Source: a virus. From it: 21,751 nucleotides of DNA. The notes below the pieces were generated by a model. That model was given only the letters and a program-made list of their open reading frames with translations, did no database searches and was not told where the DNA came from. The stretch covers positions 1 through 21,751 of the IMG/VR virus record IMGVR_UViG_3300049811_000337. One strand, given 5' to 3'. Position 1 is the first letter of the stretch, and the number at the start of each line of letters is the position of its first letter. Positions 7,146-15,700 of this stretch are shown piece after piece. Position numbers and translations under genes: made by a program.

Positions 7146-7583
7146 ATGGCCTACGTCCTATGCCTGATGGACATGCACGTCGTGTCCCTGACCGGGCACT
7201 CGCTGGCGCTGCAGAACAAGCTGGCGCCGCAGCAGGTTCCCGATGTGGTAGTGCCCGAACTCCTCGCGCGCGGCTGCGTGCAGTGCGACGTGGAGGGCAA
7301 CGTGCTGGTGAACGGCACGCCGCTCGCGGTTCGGCGCATGACGCTCGACGTGCCGCAGGTGAGCGTCGGCAACGACGCCGAGAAACGCATGGAGACGCCG
7401 ATGGTGATCTCCGACGAGATGAAGATCGACGCGGCCGTCGCCGAGGCGATTGCCGCCAAGGACCAGTCGCTGATGGACAGGCGCCTCGGCATCCCGAAGG
7501 TGATTGCCATCAGCGAGAAGGTCCAGTTCCGCGTCTCGAAGACGCAGATTCTGGCGTCGTGTAAGCGACTGGGGTACTTCTGA
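7146..7583 (+). CDS. Conserved-type phage hypothetical protein of the neck module
   Basis: A 145-residue protein of unknown function. The N-terminal half has a short beta-like pattern with SLTGHSLALQNKLAPQQVPD followed by PELLARGCVQCDVEG, a layout (a small 'Gly-His-Ser ... Val-Pro ... Arg-Gly-Cys' domain) that I have seen in small proteins next to head-tail genes of podoviruses, though I cannot name a family. The C-terminal half (from about residue 75) is charged and helical (AEKRMETPMVISDEMKIDAAVAEAIA). Three cysteines lie at 6, 44 and 47, the last two as a CVQC pair. The ATG has a strong AGGAGGG. Its stop overlaps the next start (TGATG), so it is translated together with the adaptor. A head-completion or tail-assembly role is a guess from position. 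Confidence 0.75.
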   Translation: MAYVLCLMDMHVVSLTGHSLALQNKLAPQQVPDVVVPELLARGCVQCDVEGNVLVNGTPLAVRRMTLDVPQVSVGNDAEKRMETPMVISDEMKIDAAVAEAIAAKDQSLMDRRLGIPKVIAISEKVQFRVSKTQILASCKRLGYF

Positions 7584-8446
7584 TGGCGGCAGCCAGTGCA
7601 GTGATCAACCGGGCGCGCGACGCGCTGCTCGACCTGAGCTCGACTGGCTACCGCTGGACCGACGCCGAGCTGCTGCGCTGGTTGTCCGACGCGCAGCGCG
7701 AAGTGGTGACAGCCTTCCCCGAGGCCAACACCCAGACCACGGCCATCACGCCCGACGCCGCCGACGTGCGCATTGACATGCGCCTGCGTGCTGGCTCCGG
7801 CGTCACGCCCATCGCGATCCTGCGCTTCGCATCGCAGCAGGACCCGCGCACCGGCGTCGAGGGGCAGGAGCTCAAGCTGGTCGAGAAGATGGTGCTTGAC
7901 GCGCTCGACCCGGGCTGGATCGGCTACGTGCCGACCACACTCGCCGTCTCGGTGACGGCGGGCAGCTTCGTGGTCGGCGCCGTGTACGCCATCAGGACGG
8001 TGGGCACCACCGACTTCACGCTGATCGGCGCGGCCAACAACACCGTCGGCACCGTGTTCACGGCGACCGGCGCTGGCACGGGCACGGGCACGGCGACCAG
8101 GGCCGACGCGACGCCCTACTACAAGGCCGTGGTGATGGACCCGAAGGACCCGCTGTCCTTCTGGCTGTACCCGCGCGCCAACCCCGCGCGCAGGGTCTAC
8201 GTCACCTTCACCGCGGTGCCCGCGGAGCTGGTGGCGACGACCGACACGCTCGCGCTCCCCGACCAGTACATCCCGATGCTGGTCGACTACGTCGTCTACC
8301 GCGCGCTCGGCAAGGACTCGGTCTACACCGGCGCGCCGAACAAGTCGGCCGAGTTCTACCAGGCGTTCGGGCAGAAGCTCGCGGTCGCCTCCGGGCGCCG
8401 CACCGAACTCGCCCCCACGGCGGCCCGCGCGCCCGATGAGCACTGA
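7583..8446 (+). CDS. Head-tail adaptor protein, DUF6682-like, with inserted domain
   Basis: Probable neck adaptor that binds below the portal. The N-terminal ~50 residues (VINRARDALLDLSSTGYRW, then TDAELLRWLSDAQREVV) match the helical start of DUF6682-type phage proteins, and the later segment MDPKDPLSFWLYPRA and the final helices (LPDQYIPMLVDYVVYRALGKD) fit the same family. Between them, residues ~120-172 form a Gly/Thr-rich block containing GAVYAIRTVGTTDFTLIGA and VGTVFTATGAGTGTGTA. This motif occurs as a small separate module in many tail proteins and looks inserted here, making the protein (287 residues) longer than I would expect for the family. The ATG overlaps the preceding stop; two bases separate the stop from the next ATG. 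Confidence 0.78.
   Translation: MAAASAVINRARDALLDLSSTGYRWTDAELLRWLSDAQREVVTAFPEANTQTTAITPDAADVRIDMRLRAGSGVTPIAILRFASQQDPRTGVEGQELKLVEKMVLDALDPGWIGYVPTTLAVSVTAGSFVVGAVYAIRTVGTTDFTLIGAANNTVGTVFTATGAGTGTGTATRADATPYYKAVVMDPKDPLSFWLYPRANPARRVYVTFTAVPAELVATTDTLALPDQYIPMLVDYVVYRALGKDSVYTGAPNKSAEFYQAFGQKLAVASGRRTELAPTAARAPDEH
7940..8098 (+). other. Inserted 'VGTTDFTLIGA' module inside the adaptor gene
   Basis: Codes for residues ~120-172 of the adaptor. Its Gly/Thr/Ala-rich beta pattern differs from the helical flanks and interrupts a segment (WIGYVP ... YYKAVVMDPKDPL) that is continuous in the family as I know it. Boundaries are approximate. Confidence 0.55.
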
Positions 8447-8448
8447 CC

Positions 8449-9195
8449 ATGTACTTCAAGTCGCTGCTGGCTGACATCCGCCTCGTGTGCCCCGGCATGC
8501 CGGAGCCGTGGCAGTACCGGTTCCTGACGCGGTCGCTGCAGGTGTTCCTCTCGGACACCGAGGTCTGGCAGGAGTGGACACAGTACGCGTGGGACTTCAC
8601 GGCCGCGAGCGGCGGCCTCTACGAGATCCCGAACGCCAAGTACAACCCAACCGGTCCGGTGGACCCGTACCCGTTCGTCCGCGCCTCGCGCGTGCTGCGC
8701 GTGAAGTGGATGCCGACCGGCGAGAACATCGCGAAGGTCACCGCCGACGAGCTCGACCGCTGCGAACAGGACTGGATGACCCAGCGCAGCAAGGAGCCGC
8801 GGGCGTGGGCCCCGGCCCCGAGCGCCTTCGGCGAGCACGGCGGCTACCGCGTGCGCCTCTACCCGCACCCGGCGGACGTGGTCGACGACACGGCGGCGGC
8901 ACTCAGATTCCTCGTCGCACACACGGTCACCGAGACCGAGACGCCCGACGACGTGCTGGCCCTCGAAACGGCAGTCGGCGGCAACGTGGCCGACTGGCTG
9001 TTCCGCCGCTACCGCGAGACGGTCGTGGCTGGCACGCTGGCGCGGGCACTCGCGGTCCCGGGAGTCGACTGGTCCAACCCGCAGCTCGCCATGCAGTACG
9101 GCGCAGCGTTCACCTTCGGCGTCGATCGCGCTCGCTCCGAGACACAGGCCGGCCAGACCACGTCGCACGTTGTGGTGGCGTATGGCGGCTATTGA
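8449..9195 (+). CDS. Probable head-tail connector / tail tube-like protein
   Basis: A 248-residue soluble protein between the adaptor and nozzle genes. It opens with a helical segment (MPEPWQYRFLTRSLQVFLSD), then a beta-rich middle (WDFTAASGGLYEIPNA, RASRVLRVKWMPTG), a region RVRLYPHPADVVDD, and a helical C-terminal part (VADWLFRRYRETVVAGTLAR) ending RARSETQAGQTTSH. Alternating strands with a later helix pair resemble the T7 gp11-type / P22 gp4-type connector proteins in outline, but no diagnostic motif is seen. The ATG is two bases after the adaptor stop. Its 3' end overlaps the next gene by 14 bases. It is most likely the second ring of the neck; a minor tail protein is the alternative. Confidence 0.7.
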   Translation: MYFKSLLADIRLVCPGMPEPWQYRFLTRSLQVFLSDTEVWQEWTQYAWDFTAASGGLYEIPNAKYNPTGPVDPYPFVRASRVLRVKWMPTGENIAKVTADELDRCEQDWMTQRSKEPRAWAPAPSAFGEHGGYRVRLYPHPADVVDDTAAALRFLVAHTVTETETPDDVLALETAVGGNVADWLFRRYRETVVAGTLARALAVPGVDWSNPQLAMQYGAAFTFGVDRARSETQAGQTTSHVVVAYGGY

Positions 9196-11233
9196 CATCG
9201 GGAAGTTCGGCCCGGTTTTCTTCGACGGCCGCCGCATTGATCTCCCGCTCGACGCTTCACTCGGCATCGCCAACGTCCGACTGGGCAGCGAGCGGCTCGA
9301 GCCCGTAGCGCCGCCGGCGATCGTCGCGGGCGTGTGGACGCCGTACGCGCCGCCGATCACACGCCGTCCGTACATCTACCGCACCGGCGCGCACTCGAAC
9401 GATCAGGCGCGCATGTGGGCGTTCGATGCCTCGGCCGACATCGAGCGCACGCCGATCCGCGGCGATGACGAGGACCGCCTCGTCCTCACCGACTGGCAGT
9501 ACGACGACCAGGACCCGCTGGCGCTGTCGTCCACGGCGCCGAAGACGGTCTCGAAGACGATTGCCGCCGCGACGCCGGTGGGTGCGTTCGAGCCCGACGA
9601 CTTCAACTACCTCGGCGTGCCCGCCCCGACGGTGGCCCCGGTGCTGACCGGCGTGACGCCGAGCACGGCCATCGTCATCACCGAGCTCGCCGTCGGCGAG
9701 ATCATGCTATATCGCACCTTCGCCGACATCCCGAACTGGCGCTCGTCCGGCGCCCCGGGCGACGGCGACTCGCAGATCCAGCTGCCGAGCGGCGAGAACG
9801 GCGAGCACATCTTCGGCGGGTTCATCCCCGGCCAGCGGATGGTGGTCACCGAGATCGTCGACTCCAGCACCGTGCGCATCGCGGCGCCCAACGCAGACCG
9901 CGCCATCGGCGATCTGAACGTCTCCTCCAGCTGGCGCTTCACGCAGTCTGACGCGGCCACGCAGATTATCTGCACGTGGCGGCTGCCCAAGATCGCCACG
10001 GCTACCATCAAGGACCACAAGCTGCAGGTCAACGATGTGCTGCGCGTCACGCAGGTGACCGTCAACCCATCGTGGTTCTCTGGCACGACGCTGAACCTCG
10101 CACCGTCCAGCGGGCTGGAGCGGCTGGCGACGCCGACCACCGGCACCATCGAGTTCATCGGCAAGGTGTCGTGCGTGGTCGAGCCGCCCGGCCTCCCGGT
10201 CGTCTACGACAACGATGGCGTGCTGATCGCCACCGCGGCGCCGAGCCCGCTGGCATGGAACATCAGCTCGTTCGCCAGCGGCGGCACCGACTCGCGCACG
10301 GTCAGCGCGATCCCCTACGGCGGCCTCGGACCGTTCACGTACTCGTGGGCATGGACCGCCGGTGGCACCGGGCTGTCGCTGGCCGGCACGACCACCCCGA
10401 CCGTGACGGTGTCGCGTGTCTATCTGCAGGGCGACAACGCCTCGTACGGCGGCACCCTGCGGGTCACCATCACCGACTCACTCTCCACAGTCGTCACGGC
10501 TGACGTGCCGGTCGAGGTCGTGGTGACCCCCGCGGACCCGGGCGCAGGCGGCGGCGGCGGTGGCGGCGGCGAACCCGCCCTCGCCGCGACGTTGTCTTCG
10601 TCGGCCCTGACGGGCAGCGCCAGCTCCATCTCGGCTGGTGGCAACCTCGACGCGGCCTGCACCGTCACGGCGGTCGGCGGGCGCACGCCATACAGCTACA
10701 ACTGGTCGTTCGCCGCCGGCGGCACCGGGCTGACTATCCTCAATGGCACCACCTCGGCGGCGACGGTGCGCAGGGCGTACGCGCAGAACGAGGCGAACGT
10801 CTACACCGGCACGCTGCGCTGCACGGTGACGGACGCCAACAACAACAGCGTGTCGGCGGACGCTTCCGTGACGCTAACCGTCACGGGGCCAATGACCATC
10901 ACGCCGTCACCGGACGGCTCGTTCTACGACGTCAAGGACGCCTCGAAGCTGCCCGGCGGCAACGGCGTGTTGACCGACTACGTCGAGCTGGCCGTCACCG
11001 GCGGCGTCGGCCCGTTCACCTACACGTGGTCGTTCACCGACCCGCTGTACGCGTTCAACAAGAACCTGGTGATGGTCGTGAGCCCGAACAACCGCTGCAC
11101 GGTGTCTCGCAGCTTCGACGGCGACTCGCAGAAGAAGCGCTTCCTGTTCACGGTCCAGTGCGTCGTGACCGACACGGACAACGGGCGCACCTCGACGCTG
11201 TTCTTCCCCGGCGACTACTTGAAGCAGGTGTAA
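9182..11233 (+). CDS. Tail nozzle-like protein, N-terminal part, with three Ig-like domains
   Basis: 683 residues from ATG 9182; an upstream in-frame TTG at 9170 is less likely. Residues 1-340 match the front half of nozzle/stabiliser-type tail proteins: a start IDIGKFGPVFFDGRRIDLPL, a region RPYIYRTGA, LTDWQYDDQDPL, and the marker NYLGVPAPTVAP (LGVPAP at 144-149). Residues ~355-683 are three tandem Ig/PKD-like beta domains, each with a related core: GPFTYSW (W389), TPYSYNW (W508), GPFTYTW (W616). Domains one and two are joined by a poly-Gly linker (about 457-464). In relatives as I know them, the LGVPAP segment is followed in the same polypeptide by a fibronectin-like segment YVYT-x-GEEGPPSP; here that segment begins the next gene, in the same frame, after a single TAA. 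Ig-like domains on tail proteins usually give weak carbohydrate or surface contacts. Confidence 0.75.
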   Translation: MAAIDIGKFGPVFFDGRRIDLPLDASLGIANVRLGSERLEPVAPPAIVAGVWTPYAPPITRRPYIYRTGAHSNDQARMWAFDASADIERTPIRGDDEDRLVLTDWQYDDQDPLALSSTAPKTVSKTIAAATPVGAFEPDDFNYLGVPAPTVAPVLTGVTPSTAIVITELAVGEIMLYRTFADIPNWRSSGAPGDGDSQIQLPSGENGEHIFGGFIPGQRMVVTEIVDSSTVRIAAPNADRAIGDLNVSSSWRFTQSDAATQIICTWRLPKIATATIKDHKLQVNDVLRVTQVTVNPSWFSGTTLNLAPSSGLERLATPTTGTIEFIGKVSCVVEPPGLPVVYDNDGVLIATAAPSPLAWNISSFASGGTDSRTVSAIPYGGLGPFTYSWAWTAGGTGLSLAGTTTPTVTVSRVYLQGDNASYGGTLRVTITDSLSTVVTADVPVEVVVTPADPGAGGGGGGGGEPALAATLSSSALTGSASSISAGGNLDAACTVTAVGGRTPYSYNWSFAAGGTGLTILNGTTSAATVRRAYAQNEANVYTGTLRCTVTDANNNSVSADASVTLTVTGPMTITPSPDGSFYDVKDASKLPGGNGVLTDYVELAVTGGVGPFTYTWSFTDPLYAFNKNLVMVVSPNNRCTVSRSFDGDSQKKRFLFTVQCVVTDTDNGRTSTLFFPGDYLKQV

Positions 11234-11236
11234 CGC

Positions 11237-12730
11237 GTGGCTGACGAAGTCCTCAGTACCCGCTCCTACGTCTACACCTTCGTCAACAAGTTCGGCGAGG
11301 AGGGCCCGCCGTCGCCCGCATCGCGCGAGATCACGGTGGGGCAGAACGCGGGCGTGGTCATCTCGCTGGTGCACGCCGAGGTCGCCACGCGCTTTGGCAT
11401 CGTCTCCAAGCGCCTGTACCGCGCCGTCTCCGGCGAGGAGTCGGTCGGCTTCCGGCTCGTGGCAGAGGTGCCGCTGGCGACCACCACCATCGCTGACACC
11501 AAGCGCGACGACGAGCTCGGCGAAGAGCTGCCGTCGGCTGACTGGGACATGCCGCCGCAGGACCTCGTCGGGATCGTCTCGCTGTCCGGCGGCATGCTGG
11601 CCGGATTCCGCCGTGGCACCGGCATCCTGTGCATCACGTACCCGGACCAAGTGCACGCGTGGCCGATCAAGTACCGCATCCGCTTCGACTTCCCGATCGT
11701 CGGCATCATGCCGCTCGACATGGGCTTCGTCGTGTTTACAGAGGCTGAGACGTACTTCGTCGCCGGCACCGTGCCCGAGCAGTTCCAGGTGCGCAACTGC
11801 CCGAGCGCCCCGCGCTGCATCGGCCGTAAGAGCATTGCCTCGACCGGGCCGGTCGGCTACTACGCTTCCGCGCTCGGCCCGGTGCAGACCGACGGCATGA
11901 CGTTCCGCTACCTGCTGGAGACGACCAACTCGACGACGGATCCGACCCGCGTCTACGCGGGGCACATCAACGAGACCCTGGCCACCGACACGGCGGCGTG
12001 GGGCACGGCTGGCGCCGAGGACGTGCGCCGTGAGGCTGCGAGCTTCGCTGCGGTCACCGACGGGCGGCTGTTCCAGTCGTTCTTCTACGACGCGACGCCT
12101 ACTGGCGGGGATCCCGGTACGGCATGGACGTTCTCGATGTACGAGTACGACCTCGTATCACGTTCGTACCCGTTCCTGTGCGGCCGCTGGGAGTGGGTGG
12201 CCGACATCACTGACGATGCCGACCAGGAGTTGAAGGCCACGCACGTCGGCTTCGACAAGCTCACGCGCACGCTGTACACGCTGCGCGGGGCGTACCCGAC
12301 CGCGAACCTGCAACTGGCGCGCCTGTTCCCGCGTGCCTCAGCCACTGAGTTACCGAGCAACGCAGTGTGGAACAGCAAGGAGTTCACGCTGCAACGCCCG
12401 TTCCACCCGGGCGTCATGTACGTGGATTTCAGTTACTCGGGGCCGACCTCGGGCGGACCGGAGCTGCTCACCAAGGTGCGCGTCGAAGTGATCGCGCTGA
12501 TCGGTGACGACGAGCACGTGGTCGCCGACGAGTCGTTCACGCACGACCCGGGGCAGGGCAGCCTCGCCTCGCCGCACAACTGGGTACGCCGCGTGCGGGT
12601 CGTGGCCGGGCCGCGCTCCCACCGCATCAAGCTGCGCGTCACGCTGCCGTCCGGGTATCCCGTCAGCGTGCGCCGCGTCATCGTCGCCGAGAACATGCAG
12701 GAGCTGATCGAGAAGCTCCCGAGCGCCTAG
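11237..12730 (+). CDS. Tail nozzle-like protein, C-terminal part
   Basis: 497 residues from GTG 11237, two codons after the preceding TAA and in the same reading frame. It begins with a fibronectin-III-like motif (RSYVYTFVNKFGEEGPPSPA), then RLYRAVSGEE and FRLVAEVPLATTTIADT, and the nozzle-type features DELGEELPSADWDMPP, a beta-propeller-like section (GGMLAGFRRGTGILCITYP, HAWPIKYRIRFDFPIVG, VVFTEAETYFVAG) and strands typical of tail nozzle proteins. The C-terminal third is beta-rich and likely contacts the fibre or the tail tip. No good Shine-Dalgarno precedes the GTG, so expression probably depends on translation of the preceding gene (reinitiation) or on stop readthrough. The stop TAG touches the fibre ATG. 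Function is assigned from family pattern, confident as a structural tail protein. Confidence 0.8.
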   Translation: MADEVLSTRSYVYTFVNKFGEEGPPSPASREITVGQNAGVVISLVHAEVATRFGIVSKRLYRAVSGEESVGFRLVAEVPLATTTIADTKRDDELGEELPSADWDMPPQDLVGIVSLSGGMLAGFRRGTGILCITYPDQVHAWPIKYRIRFDFPIVGIMPLDMGFVVFTEAETYFVAGTVPEQFQVRNCPSAPRCIGRKSIASTGPVGYYASALGPVQTDGMTFRYLLETTNSTTDPTRVYAGHINETLATDTAAWGTAGAEDVRREAASFAAVTDGRLFQSFFYDATPTGGDPGTAWTFSMYEYDLVSRSYPFLCGRWEWVADITDDADQELKATHVGFDKLTRTLYTLRGAYPTANLQLARLFPRASATELPSNAVWNSKEFTLQRPFHPGVMYVDFSYSGPTSGGPELLTKVRVEVIALIGDDEHVVADESFTHDPGQGSLASPHNWVRRVRVVAGPRSHRIKLRVTLPSGYPVSVRRVIVAENMQELIEKLPSA

Positions 12731-15700
12731 ATGCCAGCCACCAAACCGCCAGCACTGATCATCCCCGCCGGGCAGGCCCCCTCGCTGCAGCAGTTCCTCC
12801 GCGCGGTCGTCGACCGGCTGGAGATGTTGCAGGGCGCGCGCTCCGTCAATGACCGCGCCGTCACTGTCGCGGACCTGACCGACCTCGACATTCTCAGCCT
12901 GCGCGGCACCTCGCTGGCCCTCGGCCCGAACTCAGCTCCGCAGACGCTGGTCGACCTGGTGCGGCCGGCCGACATGGAGGAGTACCAGAGCGTCGGCCAG
13001 GTCGAAGGCGACCACGAGCTGATCCTGTACGACTGGCGCGAGAAGGATTTCCGGCGCCTCGATTGGAGGCTGCTGAGCCTGAGCGCGTTCGCGCTGGCGA
13101 ACGTCGGCATCGGTGCGCGGGTGTGGAAGCAGACCGTTCTCGTGGACAACGTCAACACGGGGCAGCTGCGAAGCATCCGCGGTGAGGACGGAATCACGGT
13201 TCGCGAGGACCCGTACGAGATCGTCATCGGAGGCGGCGGCGGCCTTGGCTGCGGAGCGCCGGCAACCGATCTGGTCGGCCAGTATTCGAACGCGTGCGGT
13301 ACGACCGTCACGATGACGCCCGCTACGGCAGTGCCGGAGGCTCAGGAAGGCGACCTCGCGGTGTGGGTCATCATGCTTGCTACCGACCCGGTTGGCGGAT
13401 CTGGCTCGCCTGTGCGCTTCACGCCGCCCGCCGGGTGGGCGTGGCTGATCCAGCCGTGGGATGCTGGGGCCAATATCGCCACAACTGTTGGCGTCGTCTA
13501 CAAGTTCCTGACCGAGGCAGACCTTGACACCGAAGTGTCAGTGACGCGCGGTGGTTCCTACATCCTGAGCATGTGCGACCGGCTGTACGTTTATCGCAAC
13601 GTACATCCGACCCATCCGTTTGGCGCCGTCTCGGTGCGCATCAACGACGAGCCAAACAGCAACATTGCCGGATACCCGGAACCGGTGCCTGTCTTCTCTG
13701 ATGGGCAGCGCATCCTGTCAATCCGAGCGGCGTACCGAGGGGCCTACGGCGCCGCAGCGTGGCCCGCCGACTCGACGTTGATCCCGATCGGTCAGACGAC
13801 GTTCGCCGACGAGTACAAGAACGCGATGAATGGCCCGGACGACGGGATCGACGTGCTGTTCGACCTGACCACTTGGGCCGCATCGTACGGCGATGACGAG
13901 AACCTGATTCCGGGCGAGACGCTGACTGAGACGCTCGGCGCTACCGAATGGGCGGGCACTCGCATCACGCGGGCCACTCGCTCAGGGGCTGCGCACCAAC
14001 AGATTTGGGCTACTGGCACCAGCGGCACGCACTACCTCGATCACACGATTGAGCTGACGGCTGGGCAAAAGTACACGTGGGCTGTCATGGGCACGCACGG
14101 TACTGGCTCCAGCATTGTCATGGCGTTCATCGACCCGAGCGCGAACGAGCGCAGTGCGGAGTTTGGGCGCAACGGCCTAGTGAACTTCGAGAAGCGGGTC
14201 TACAGCAACCCGTTGTCGGATCACGGCACGGTGTGGCACTCCAAGATGTACAGTGGCAAGGAGGACGGCTCTCCAAGCGCAACCGGCGGATGGTGCTGCA
14301 TCCATTTCGAGGCACCAGAGAGCGGCGCGTACACGCTGCGCATCTACCTCACCTCCGGGTACGGCGGCTCCATCCCGGGCTCGCTGACCTACGCAGGCGA
14401 CGGTGCTCACTCGTGGAAGTTCCGCCACGTCGGATTCCGCACGGGCTGGGTGACGCCCATGCTGATCCAGACGCCCACGGGGCCGGTCAGTGGCGGCACT
14501 GAGACGCGCAGAGTGCAGGGTCGCGGGTGGCTGGAGCATCCGTTCCAGTACACGAACCTCGCGGCATTTCATCTGCACTACCAGATCGCCATCAACCCGG
14601 CGTGGGCGTCGCTGCCGCTTGCGCGCTTGAACGCCGCGATGAACGGCGAAAACGACGCAACCGCGGATGACAGGTCGGATGCGAGCGGTCTCGTCACTCG
14701 CTACAACACGTTCAGCAGCGATGACAGCGGGGGTACCATCGCGGTTGATCGCCTGATCTACCCCCTTCGCAACGGCTCGCCGGGCAAGTACTACTTCGAG
14801 GCCACCGCCACCGTTGCAACTGCTGGGCTCGCCATTGCAGTGTCGCCAATCAGCAGCCCCCTGCCGAATGTGGACGGCGTCGGCACAGCCGAAGGCTACG
14901 GCTTGCGCCTCGACGGCGATACGTTCACGCCAGAGTCATTCGTCAACAACGATATTTCCCTGACGAACACCAATGGCGACGTGTGGGGCGTGGCCGTCGA
15001 CTACGACGCACAAACCGTCAAGATCTACCAGAACAACGTGCTCCGCAAGACGCACGCGCTTGCCAATGGCACGCCCAACGGCTTGACCGAAGACTTGCCA
15101 ATGCGCGCGGTGTTCTCGACCGGTGCGTCCTCTGGCACGTGGTCGATCCGACTCAAGGCTCCATTCACGTACGAGCCGCCGGCTGATCACGTGGCCTACG
15201 ACGAAGACGGCAGCGCAACCGCGACTGGTGGATCTGCCGGCTACGTGAACAGCGGCAACGGCACTGGCCTGAGTGAGCTGGTGACGGTGCCGGGCACGGG
15301 CTGCCAGTACCTAAAGATCAAGTCGCTGGTCGAGGGCAGCGGCATCTCGATCACCGACAACGGCAACGATGTCACCATCGCCGTCACTGGGCTCACGCTC
15401 AGCGACCTCACTGACGTGAACGTGACGACGCCGGCGGATGGTGACGTGCTGACGTGGGACGCGGGCGCTGGTGCGTGGGTTGCTGCAGCATCCGGCGGCG
15501 GCTTCGACACCAGTAACGACTACGTGCTCGCGGGCACGTGGGACTTCGAGATCGTCCCGCGCGTCAAGACGGGCGTGACTGATGTTGACGCAAACTGGTC
15601 GAGCGTGTCAGCACTGATCCGCGTCGAGGACACGGCGACGGATCTCACTGGCAAGTCGACCATCGCCGTGACCGGGAACCCTGCAATCAGCTCCGTGCAG

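Noticed and set aside
9170-9181. TTG start four codons upstream of the nozzle-like gene
   Set aside because: Rare start codon with no better ribosome-binding site; ATG 9182 preferred.
10549-10575. GGC/GGT-rich run as a possible programmed frameshift or contingency tract
   Set aside because: It encodes a poly-Gly linker between two Ig-like domains and the frame continues intact with sensible sequence on both sides.
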